Assembly: GCA_963576725.1 (NCBI GenBank)
Contig: OY755241.1
Span: forward strand, 32,924,853-32,988,852
Direction: 5' to 3'
Length of the DNA stretch: 64,000 nt
Origin: Azorinus chamasolen
Lineage: Eukaryota; Mollusca; Bivalvia; Cardiida; Solecurtidae
Positions 1 through 12,700 of this stretch are shown here, in pieces. The position numbers and the translations under genes were made by a program. Each line of letters begins with the position of its first letter. The first letter of the stretch is position 1. The notes under the pieces are model-generated. The model saw only the letters and a list, made by a program, of their open reading frames with translations. It had not been told where the DNA came from and did no database searches.

Positions 1-198
1 CAGTTTCTGTCATTCCCAAATTTTTCTGTGTTCATATACCATTTACAAAATTCATCTGATTAATATTCATGAAGTGATTTTTAGCTTATATAGGTTTTTC
101 GAAGAAATTGTCATAACTCCGGCATAGTCGTTGTCGCAGTTGTTGTCTGTAGAATTTAACATTGACTTTTTCTTCTCCACACAGACTCTGTGTTGTAT

Positions 199-448
199 TT
201 AACCCTTTCCCTGTTCTATATTTAGACCAGTTTTCAATATCTACTGAATATTCATGGATAAAATTAGTTAAATTAAATATGGAAGGTGGAACATTATAAT
301 CATTTTGGAAACTAAAGAAACAGATCTATTAAATTCTATTAGCAAACAGAGCAGACCCTGATCAGATGGCTCCTATAGGAGCCATCTGATCTGGGTCTAC
401 TCTGTTGGCAAATGCATGAAAATGTGTTTATATGAGGGAAAGGGTTAA
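199..448 (-). mobile_element. MITE, family M1 (AGTAGACC palindrome), complete copy
   Basis: Terminal inverted repeats TTAACCCTTTCC at 199-210 and GGAAAGGGTTAA at 437-448. An internal 70-base near-perfect palindrome at about 345-414 has the apex GGCTCCTATAGGAGCC. No coding capacity. Located in an ANAPC2 intron. Confidence 0.85.
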
Positions 449-584
449 GAATTATCTTTTCTAGATGGTTCTTAGAAATGGCCACAACTTTGGACTTTGG
501 TGGAGAGATGACGATGTTAGTATTTGAATATGAATCTTTATCTATGGTACTGGTTATTGGCAGTAAATGTCATTTAATTTTCAG

Positions 585-747
585 TGGCTGGAGACTAAGG
601 TTCTGGGCTGGCTGCAGCTAGTATACTCCTCTAACAGGACCCACATAGGTTCAGACTGTATGGACGGCTTCAAAGGGAGATTACTCCACTTCCTGTGGGA
701 GACCTACGCCAAGGTGCAGATAGGTCAGCTGTTCAATATTATTATAG
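585..747 (+). CDS. ANAPC2: ANAPC2 exon a (first in window)
   Basis: Starts after a TTTTCAG acceptor and ends before GTAGGC. Encodes a segment starting WLETKVLGWLQLVYSSN and ending near QLFNIII. 163 bases, leaving one base for the next exon. Preceding exons are outside the window. Confidence 0.88.
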
Positions 748-3700
748 GTAGGCGTGTTCTCATTTTAACCCATTACCCCATGAATATTTATGTTAAGAAA
801 TAATCATGAATATTAGTTCCAAGTATTTTCATAATGGCATATGAACACAAGAAATTTTAAACATGGTAGAAAGTGAAGAATCACATGTATATGATTCCAT
901 ATAAAGCAAAAATCTGACCCTGATCAGAAGGTGTTAAAAGGAGTATCTATGGAATAAAGGATTAAGTACTTAAAGTAATTATTGTTACTCAATGGAATTG
1001 TCTCTTTGGGGAGATTTGAATGAATACCAAAGTAGGACTTTGCTGAGAAATTTAACACTCCGCTTGATAACACTGCCGTTTAGACCTTTGCAAACAAAGC
1101 AGATCCAGGTCAGACAGCTTCTGTAGAAACTGTCTTATAAGGGTCAGCTCTGTTTATCTGTAGGAGCCGTCTGATCAGAATATGTTCCTTATGAAAGAAT
1201 AAAGATCTGATTCTGCAGTTTCTGCCATGGCTAAAACTTTTTGTGTTCATATAGAATATAAAGTGTATCTACTAAAGTAATAATCAGGATATCATTACAG
1301 AAATATAACCACTTCTTAACCTTCATATAAATGTGTTTTCACTCATTTGAAAACAGAGTAGACCCAGATCAGACGACTGTAGCAGATATTGTAGTGATTT
1401 ATTTCTATAACCCCCATCTCTGTGTCAAATGTGCTAGTGGGTGTATTCATCACCTGTAGTGGTAGTTCTGGTTTGTTAATGGAATTTGAAAGGTCTGTTT
1501 ATTTACTTTCTAAAATGGCTACAATGTTCTGCCTTCCATATTTTGCTGTAACTACTTTTTCAATGAATATTCAGTAGGATAAGGTATTGAAATTTTGAAT
1601 AAACGTAGAACAGGGAAAGGGTTAAAGCAGGGTGAAAGTAATACAGAAAGCTCTTCTTAGATCTATGCATGATTGTTACTCTGCATTAACCCTTAAAATG
1701 CTGAAGTTTCAAATGGACTATTCCAAAATTCAAAAAGATCAAGCTTGTGCTGAATATTTATTGATTTTTCTAAAGAAAAGTGTAATATGGCTAACAGTGC
1801 AGACCCTGATGAGAGGACTCTTAGAGGAGCCCTCTCATCTGGGTCTACACTGTTTGCAAAGCAAATTAGTGACTCGTTTCCTGCATTGTAAGGGTTATAG
1901 AGCCACCTACCTAAAGCTTAATTCTTCTATACTAAATGTTAAATTTGGTGAGGTTGTAATTGATATTGTTTGTTCCGTGATGTCTTACTTTACATCTTGT
2001 GTTTGTCTTTTGACAGAGTATCCAGAGTCTGAGCCATCTATTTTGGACCTGAAGACGTGCTTGGAGAAGACAGATCTGAGATCACACCTTGTGAGCACGC
2101 TGAAGACAGCCCTGGAAACACGCCTGCTACACCCTGGTAATCAGTGACATCATTTCCTTTTGCACTCTGTAACCCTATACTTGATGAATAGTCATGAACA
2201 ACTGTGCCCATTAATATGAATAACAATTCAATTCTTAAATTATCCCTTTACCTAATAGAGACACTTTTTCATACTTTTGCAAGGTATGGATGGGAGTTGT
2301 GTTGTGATGTAACAATGATCCTCTCTTATCTCAGAGGTCCAGATAAGATAGATAAACTAAAACATTTTCAAGAATAGCTTCTTTATTTCTCCACCAAACC
2401 CTATGTTATGACCACTCTTTAGAGTTGTCTCTTCAATGTGATTCTAAAGAGTGACACAACATAGGGTTTGGTGGAGAAATGACGATTTAGTACTTGAGTA
2501 TGCATGGTTATTTGTTGCTCTGCCTGCATCTGTCTCAAAGCGATAATAATAATGTTGATCTGCTTGTATGTTTTAAAACCTTATAAGATGATTTGAAATT
2601 GTACTTTGTATAGTTATGCCTGCTAATTTCATTTTTGTAGGTGTGAATACAGCTGATATACTGACAGCCTACATATCTGCCATTCGTGCACTGAGGGCTC
2701 TAGATCCTGCAGGGGTTATACTGGAGTTGGTCTGTGACCCGGTCCGCAAGTATCTCAGGTAACTAGAATTTGATTGTAAGGTAATGTATAGGGCACCAGT
2801 GTATCACATAGTTTTTAATTTAAAAGGCAATTATATCTTGAGAATTTGTTATTATGCAAACACTTTGGATCCATATGAGATGTTGACTTTTAAACTGTTT
2901 GATACTGCAGTTTATGGCCTTACTTTTATCATATATACCGGTAGTCAGTGACTTTTGAAAATGAAATATGAAAAAACTACAAAATAGAAAAAGATGACTT
3001 TAATACTGTGAAATCATTCTTCATCATCAGATAATATTAATCACTAATGGCTTAACTTTTGGAAATATAACTTGCTTTTTGTGGGACATATTTATATCAG
3101 AGGATTTGATTTTTTGAGGGTCTGCTCTGTTTGCTAATGGAAGTTGATAGACATGTTTCTTTAGTTTCTGAAATGGCTACAGTGTTCCACCTGCCGTATT
3201 TCATTATAACTATTTTGTCCATGAACAGTCAGTAGGTATTGAAATTTGAAATAAGAACAGGGAAAGGCGTAATCAATCACACATTTGTCAAAACCTTCAG
3301 AATCTGACCAATCAGATGCTTGAGAATGACTGAAGCAAAAACTTTATAACATTGGAGCCTGATCTGGGTCTACTCTTGTTTGCAAAGATGTGAAAAAGGA
3401 AGGGGTTTGGGTACCCAGTGATTACATACCAGTATGCAACCAGTTTGGATCCATATAAGATATCATGTAACTAGGCATCTGATCAGGATCTAAACTGTTT
3501 GTAATGTTTTTGAAAAAAAAAAAAAGAAACTTGTACCAGACAACAAAGTTTGCAGGTGACAAAATATGGCAGCAAAAAAGTTACGGATCAATTTGATTTA
3601 CTCCTTTCCCTCATATAAACGTGTTTTCATGCATCTGCAAACAGAGTAGACCCAGATCAGATGGCTCCTAGAGGAGCCGTCTGATCAGGGTCTGCTCTGT

Positions 3701-6700
3701 TTGCTAAAATAATTAGATATATCTGTTTCTATACTTTCTAGAATGGCTACAATGTGCCACCTACCATATTTTATCATAAATAATGTGTCCATGAATATTA
3801 AGTAGGTAATGAAATTTGTAATAAACATAGAATATGGAAAGGGTTAACTATTTGCTGATTTTGTCTAGCCTGATATCTAGGGTAATTACAGTGATGAAAT
3901 AAGGACATTTAATTCTTTGACTTTTAGATCGCGAGAGGACACAGTCCGGTGTATTGTGTCTAATCTGACTGATGATGGCAGTAATGAGCTGTTAGAGGAG
4001 TTGGTTAAAGGTCAGCCTCTGCTGGACGAGTGTACGCAGGAGGATGAGGAGGAAGAGGACTGGGAGAAATGGATGCCAGACCCTGTAGATGCTGACCCAG
4101 GTTCCTTATTTACTCTTAATACATCCAGTCGCGACTCTTAAACCATTTGTAAAGCTGAATTAGCACTGGTTTAGTAACTTCAAATGACACTGATGGAGTA
4201 GATTAGTGTAGATCCTAAGGCAGCACTTTGGTCTTTGTCTGCACTATTTGCCTATTAACCCTTTACTCCATAAATATGCATATCTACGCCTTTACAAACA
4301 GAGTAGATCCAGGGGAGCCATCTGATCAGGGTCTGCTCTTTTGCTTATGATATGATATAGATCTGATTCTACAGTTTCCGCTTTTGTAAATATTTCATGT
4401 GTTAAAATGCCATTTTAAAAATTAATGTAATCAATATTAATAATAGGGTACAGATTGTGTCTCCCTTCATGTTCGACCACAAAAGTTGAAAACAGAAGGT
4501 AGACAGATTTATGTTTTCATTTCAGTCACTGCTATAAGTTCAGTCTTTATTAGTTTAGTAAAGTTTATTCTCAGAAACAGCCTGGCCGAGAGGTTATAAA
4601 ACTTGTTTTCTTGAATCTGATGAGTTTTTTCAGAATCTACCCAATCAGATACTTGGGCATGATGAATTCAGACTCAGAAGTTTTATAACCTAGGACCCTG
4701 GTTGATCTCATTGCTTCAGCTCACTGCAATTTTTTCACCTGTCAGAGAAATAAATATCTTTGTTAATTCTCATAGTAGATTTTATGATACCCCCTCAGAT
4801 ATGTAATCAGGGGGCATAGTTATTGCTCTGCTGGTTTGTCTGTCACAACTTTAACGTTGGCAATAATTTTGTCGCCATTGCATATATATTCTTCAAAGTT
4901 GTGCAAATTATGGAGGCAGACATTTTTAGGGATGACTTATTAAGGTTAAGGCCATACATGGGTAACATCAAGGTCAAAGGTCATATTTGTTTTTGCTCTG
5001 TCAGTTTGTTGGTTGGTTGGTTAAAACGTTGGCGATAATGTTGCCTGTGCAACTTATTTAGGGGAACATTATTCGGAGTGACCTATTAAGGTCAAGGTCA
5101 TACATCAAGGTCAAAGATCATATGGGGGGGGGGGGCAAAGTGTTTCACAAACACATCAAGAAGTGTATTTAAATCTCGTTCCCTAAGTAATTATTGCGTG
5201 CTACTATTTCCAGTTGTTTTGAAACTATGAGAGTGCCAAACAGTTTTGACCTTGATGAGACACCAAGTTACTCATATCAGGATTTGACACTTATCTATTT
5301 TTAGCAACAGCGTCTAAGAGTCGTCGAGCGTCTGACATAATCAGCATGCTTGTGAACATTTACGGCAGCAAGGAGCTGTTTGTGAATGAGTACCGCACAT
5401 TACTGGCAGACAGAATACTGACAAACTTCAACTACGAGATAGAAAAGGAAATACGCTATCTGGAACTTCTCAAGGTATCAATGACTTGTCCTTATTGACA
5501 TAGTACTGAATAATGATGTTATTGATATTATATCATATAGTTGATTTTTCATATTTGTATATGAAACACATGATTTTTTGGTGTATGTAGTTTGATAAGT
5601 AAACAGAGCAGACCCTAATGAGACAGTTCCTACAGTAGCTGTCTGATATTGGTCTATTCTATTTGCAAAAGTCTTTTGGATATTTTTTATACCCCCCTTT
5701 TGAAAAAATGGGGGTATATTGCTTTGCACATGTCGGTCGGTCGGTCGGTCGGTAGGTCGGTCGGTCGGTCGGTAGATCGATGGTTTCCGAATGATAACTA
5801 ATAAACGACTTGGCGTAGGATCTTCAAACTTGCTGTGGTGGTTGGTCATGACAACCAGATGACCCCTATTGTTTTTGAGGTCACTAGGTCAAAGGTCAAG
5901 GTCACAATGACCTTAACTGGTGAAATAGTTTCCGATCAATAACTGCTGAAGGGTTTGGCTTGGGATCTTCAAACTTGCTGTGGTGGTTGGTCATGATCAC
6001 TAGATGACCCCTATTGTTTTTGAGGTCACTAGGTCAAAGGTCAAGGTCACCATGTCCTTAACGTGTTAAATGATTTCCGATCAATAACTGCTGAAGGGTT
6101 TGACTTGGGATCTTCAAACTTGCTGTGGTGGTTGGTCATGACCACTAGATGACCCCTATTTTTTTTGAGGTCACTAGGTCAACGGTCAAGGTCACCATGA
6201 CCTTAACTGGTTTCCGATCAATAACTGCTCAAGGGTTTGGCTTAGGATCTTCAAACTTGCTTAGGTGGTTGGTCATGACAACTAGATGACCCCTATTGTG
6301 TTTTAGGTCACTAGGTCAAAGGTCGAGGTCACCATGACCTTAACTGGTAAAATGGTTTTTGATCAATAACTGCTCAAAGGTTTGGCTTAGGATCTTCAAA
6401 CTCGCTTAGGTGGTTGGTCATGACCATTTGATGACCCCTAATGTTTTTGAGGTAACTAGGTCAAAGGTCAAGGTCACCATGACCTTAACTGGTGAAATGG
6501 TTTCCGATCAATAACTGCGCAAGGGTTTGGCTTAGGATCTTCAAACTTGCTGTGGAGGTTGGTCATGACCACTAGATGACCTCTATTGTTTTTGAGGTCA
6601 CTAGGTCAAAGGTCAAGGGCACCATGACCTTTATTGGTGAAATGGTTTCCAATCAATAACTGCTCAAGGGTTTGGCTTAGGATCTTCAAACTTGCTGTGG

Positions 6701-9700
6701 TGGTTGGTCATGACCACTAGATGGCCTGTATTGTTTTTGAGGTCACTAGGTCAAAGGTCAAGGTCACAATGACCTTAACTGGTGAAATGGTTTCCAATCC
6801 ATAACTGCTCAAGGTTTTGGCTTAGGATCTTCAAACTTGCTATGGTGGTTGGTCATGACAACTAGATGACCCCTATTGTTTTTGAAGGTCACCATGAACT
6901 TAACTGATGAAATGGTTTCAGATTAATAACTGCTCAATGGTTTGGCTTCAAACTTGCTGTGGTGGTTGGTCATGACCACTAGATGACCCCTATAGTTGTT
7001 CAGGTCACTAGGTCAAAGGTCAAGGTCACCAATCCATGACTTTTAACTTGTGAAATGTTTTTAGATCAATAAATGATCAGTGGTTTGGCTTAGGATCTTC
7101 CAAGTTGCCGTGTTGGTTAGTCATGACCACTAGATGACCTCTATAGTTGAGGTCACTAGATCAAAGACCAGGGGGTCTGGGGGGTATACATGTTTTACAA
7201 ACATCTCTTGTTTTATTTATGTTAAAAAAAAGGAGCTAAAAATAGAGTTTAATGAATAATTTCTTTATATGACCTCCCCTGAACTGCTGAATGGATTCAA
7301 CAAATTTCAAAGATTTGATCCTCAGGTGACCCTCCATGAAATTTGTATAAATTTGTTCCCGCTAATTGTTCCCGTTAATTATATAAGTAGGTCACAGGTG
7401 CTAAAATAGATTTTAATGAATGATTAATAACCCTTTCCCCTCATATAAATGCATTTTCATGCATTTGCAAACAGAGTAGACTCTGATCAGACTGCTCCTA
7501 AGGAGCCATCTGATCAGAGTCTGCTCTGTTTGCTTTTGATACGGTCTAGATCTAATTTTACAGTTTTTGTTAAAGCTAATACATTCCTTGAAAATTTTCG
7601 TTATAAAAATTCAGTTTATAAACAATCATGATGTACTATTTTCTTTAATGCATGAATATTGAGCAGGGAAAGGGTTAAACATTATCTCCTAAGGTAATCC
7701 ATCCACATGTCACAGGAATGATCTTCAGGTGAGCGTCTGTGAAAATTATGTAAATTATTCTGGTGCACTGCATATGTAGGTCACATGAACTAAAAATTTA
7801 ATTTAACGAATTGTTTCTTTAAATGAGATCTAAACCACCTGAAAGATTTCAACCAAGTTTTGTAGAAATTATCTTCAAGTGACCCTCCCTAAAAATTGTT
7901 TTGGTCATTTAATAAGTGGGCCACAGGAAGTAAACATTGAAAAAAATAATATCTTTAAATGGCATCTCCTCCAAACTGCTAAATGGATTTCAACAAAATT
8001 TATCAGAATTGATCTTCACATGATCTTCAATAGAAGTTGTATAAATCGTTCCAGTCCATATATAGAAGTTGTATAAATCGTTCCAGTCCATATATAGAAG
8101 TTGTATAAATCCATTTTATAAGTTGGTCACAGAAGCTTAACATAGAATTTAATGAACAACTTCTTTAAGTTACATCTCTTTCTAAACCACTGAATGGATT
8201 TTCAACCAATTTTCACAGGGATTGTCTTCAGGTGATGGACAGGAATGTTATATAAAACATTCAGGTCAATTGCATAGGTAGGACACACAAGCTAAAACTA
8301 GATTTTAACAAACAATTTCTCTAAATAGCATCTCTTAAACTACTGACTGGATGTTCACCAAATGTCAGGAATGATTTGTAGGTGAACCTCTATTAGGTGT
8401 GTATAATTCATTCTTGTCTATCGCAGGAATAGGTCACACAAGATATATTATCCAGATTAGTGATACAGGGCCATGATGGCCCTCTTGTTTTATTAATGAG
8501 TATAATATTTCAAAAACTTGCAATTATGGATTTGATTTACACAAGATAAACCCATGTGGTCTAAATTCTAATTATACTAACTGTGTATAAATTATATTTC
8601 AGCGTAGATTTGGAGAGTCTCAGCTGCACTTCTGTGAGGTGATGTTGAAGGACGTGGCTGACTCCAAAAGAATCAACACTCGTATCACAGAGGAGAGACA
8701 GCAGAAAGGGGAGGTGGAGGTATGGACCGGTGATGTGAATTTCACTTCATTCTTTTCCCCCTATGAAAACCCTTGTCTGAAGATACATTTGATGCCTATG
8801 CAAACATACAGAATGTTAAGGGAGAAGTTTTGGTTGTGATATTGGGGCGACTTGTTAAGGTCAAGATCATACATCAAGGTCAAAGGTCACACTGGGGGCA
8901 TAGTGTTTCACAAACACATCTTGTGATCTTTGCTCTTTAAAATTTCTCTCAGATCTTAAAATAGGTAGAAGGGGGAGGATAAGGGATACTTAGTTAGGGT
9001 CATTTGGGGTAAGGATGATATTTTCAAATAGCATAGACGAAGACAAGTGGGCCAAGGCATTAACCCTTCGCTTGCTATTCACGTCAATATACCAACCTGT
9101 AAATAGTGAAGACCCAGATGAGACAGTTCCTGCAAGGAGCTGTCTCATCAGGGTCTGCACTATTTACAAGTTGATGTTGCAACCAATGCACTCCACAGCA
9201 GTTTTTGCACAGCAATATACTTGTGCACAGTGAAGATATATGTAATTATACAACAGGGCATGGGTAAAGAAGGAGAAATGTGTTTTAAAATTCAGCAAGA
9301 GAACAGTTAACTTGGCTCACCCCATTCATCAGTATTGAGCCCCAGTAGATATCAGTCTGCTGAAGAAGTTCACAGTACATGGACAAAATCTGCAGGTCTG
9401 CTTTCAAATTTCTTTGTGTGTGTAACTGAAAAGGTTAGTTCTTGATCATATGATTCAACAACACAGAGCATGGGCACAGATCAGTATTATTTCAAGATAT
9501 GATACAACCACACAGATGCATTTCTATCAGAGCTTAGACACAGATCAGTATTATTAAAGGAGGCAGTCTTTTATTTCGAAAAGGAGTTTATCTTATGAAA
9601 AGTTTTTTTTCCATAAATTTTCAAGGATGTAGAGGTCAGTGCCATGATTTTGTCAGCTCAGTTCTGGCCAGCATTCAGAGAGGAGAAAGTCACACTTCCA

Positions 9701-12700
9701 GAAACAATGCAGAAACTCCTTGAAGAGTACACACAAAAGTTTGAGGCATTAAAAGGCAATAGAACACTGAACTGGATGGCACACTTGGGTATGTTGAATG
9801 TACCGATGAACTAAGAATCAATAATAGACAGTTAAGTTGAATGTGTACCTATAAACTAAGAACCACTGGTTGGCAGTTTAGGTGGGGTGTGGTGGAGAAG
9901 TCTAAAACCTGGTTAAGTTGAATGTGTTCTGATAAAGAAAGAACCAATAAGTGGCAGTTTGGGTGGGATGTGATGGAGAAGTCTTAAAGTTGTTTGTTTA
10001 ATCCTTACAATGCTGAATTTTCAAATGGACTATTCCAAAATTCAAACGGGTCAGGCTTATAGTGAATATTTAGAAGAAAAAAGTAACATGACAAAATATG
10101 CAAACTCTGATGAGCGGGCTCCTCTAGAAACGCTGTCATCTGGGTCTACACTGTTTGCAAAGGACATTAGTGACTCATTTCCTGCATTGTAAGAGTTGTT
10201 TTTATACCTCCGCAAACTTGTTTGAGGGGGTATACTGGAATCATCCTATGGGGCAGGCGGTCAGTTGGTCGGTCGGGCGGGCAGTCCATTCGCATTTGAA
10301 CATGGGTAGGTGTCACAAACTCCTCTTTCAATTTTAAAGTAACTGAATTTATATGATATAAATAATAACCATGAAGTGGCAATTTTCATGTGTTTGTTAC
10401 TGGCCATTGCACAATTACCTCCCCCCCCCCCTGAACTTTGAGGTTTTTTCACATCTTTTTTTTTTTCATGAAACTTAAGGAGTTGGTGTCGCAAACTCCT
10501 CCTTTAATCTGAAAGTTATTCAGTTTATATTTGGTGTACATAATAACCACGAATGGTAGATGTGCAGGATGCAATTTTTATGTGTTTAGTGGCAGGCATT
10601 ACACTCCTCCTTCAGTTGTAAAGTTATTGAAATTATATTTGGTATACCCAATAATCACCAAAGATAGATGTGCAAAACGTGCTTATCACTGAGCATCGCA
10701 GAAGTATCTCCACATGAACTTTGAGTATTTTTGTCATTTTGGCATGAAACATGGGGAGTTTGTGTTGCAAACTCCTTCAATTTGAAAGTTGGTGAATATA
10801 TATTTGGTATACATAATAACCACAAATAGTACATGTGCAAGACGCAATATTCATGTATTTAGTGGCAGGCATTACAGAATTATCTCCACTTGAACGTTGA
10901 GTATTTTTGTCATTTGATCCTGTTACATGGATAGTTGGTGTCACAAACTTGGATTTGCCATCAAGGCTGCCGTGCGGGGGTATTCATCACCTTTAGTAAT
11001 AGTTCTAGTTGGCATTATATAGAACCAATTCTACAGTTTCTGTCATGGCCAAAACAAAAATTCCCCTTTAATATCCACCATAAAAATTCAGTTAATTAAT
11101 ACTGATGATGTCATTATTTCTTACATGAATATTAATTAGGTAAAAGGTTAACACACACTTACTGAGGGAATACAGAAAATGCTCATAAAATATCAGATCT
11201 AATTGCAGTTATGTTGAGACATTGTTCACTGTATAAAGTACAGGATTAGCTATAAATATAAAATACATCAGTTTTGTGGGTCTCCCTATTTACTGACAAG
11301 AAAAAGTTGTGGGGTGGGGGTACTCACAAATCTGAATGGGTAACCAACCAAATACCCTCTTATGTACTGCCAATATCAAGACATATTGTACTGTTAGATT
11401 TTCTGGTCCTGTTATTTCAACTATGTCCTTTATTTTCTTTATCCGAGTCTGCACTATTTGTCCAGTCAAATATTTCTCTTTTTCATTACAAAGATGTTTA
11501 GACAATTAGAGCTGCTTTTGGAATTAGCATATCTCATGTATTATAATTATGTGTAAATAAGTGCCATACATAATGGGTGTGTCTTTCAATACTAAAATTG
11601 TACTGACATCACCCTATCAGATGGTCAGTCGGATGATTGGTCAGTTGGTCAGTCTGCATTTGATCACAGGTATTTTTGTCATTGCAGCATGAAACATGGG
11701 TAGATAGTGTTGTTTTATCTGTTCTTGCCATACATCTGATTTGGAAAAATAATGAAACTATAGTCTATTGCTGAAAACAATGTTTAACTTATGTATCATA
11801 TCTCTCTTACCTATGATGCAGGTTTGGTGAACATTGATGTGGAACTGAAAGACAGGACCCTCAACTTCAATGTATCCCCAGTACATGCAGCCATAATCAT
11901 GCAGTTTCAAGAACAAGGTACAGAGATATACTGCAAACTATTTTCATATTCATTGTTATACCTGCACTTGTTGGAACAGAGTACTTATAGATTTGCCGTT
12001 GTCCATTCTTGTTGCACCCACTACTTTACATAAAAGTCATCAAACTTCATTAACCCTTTACTCCAAGAATAAGAAATATTGACATCATGAATAGTGAACA
12101 CAGAAAGTTTTGACAATGGCATAAACAGCAGAATCATATCTATATTATTTCTTAAGCAAACAAAGCAGACCCTGATCAGATGGCCTATATGGGTTTTTAG
12201 CTCACCTGGCACAAAGTGCCAGGTGAGGTATTGTGAGGGGGCAGTCTCCGGCGTCGTGCGTATGTGCGTCGTGCGTCGTCAACAATTTACTTAAACATCT
12301 TCTTCTCTGAAACCACAAAGCCTAGAGCTTTGATATTTTGTATGTGGAATCATCTAATGGTCCTCTATAAAGATTGTTCAAATTATGTCCCCCGGACCAA
12401 AAATAGCCCCGCCCTGGGGCTTATCAGTTTTTCTTAGGAAATTTTTATGCCCCCCAGATTTGATCTGGGGGGCATATTGTTTTTGCCCTGTCTGTCTGTT
12501 TGTCTGTTTGTTTGTCTGCAACTTTAACATTGGTCATAACTTTTGAGCCAGTACAGATAGCGACTTGATATTTGGCATGCATATGTATCTCATAAAGCCG
12601 CACATTGTGAGGGGTGACATGTCAAGGTCATGGTCATCCTTCAAAGTCAGAGGTCAAATATATGGGTCATATCACCAACTTTAACATTGGCCATAACTTT

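Noticed and set aside
5478..5849. 123-codon minus-strand frame with repeated RPTD residues
   Set aside because: Runs through the GGTC microsatellite at the start of the H3 element; not a protein-like composition.
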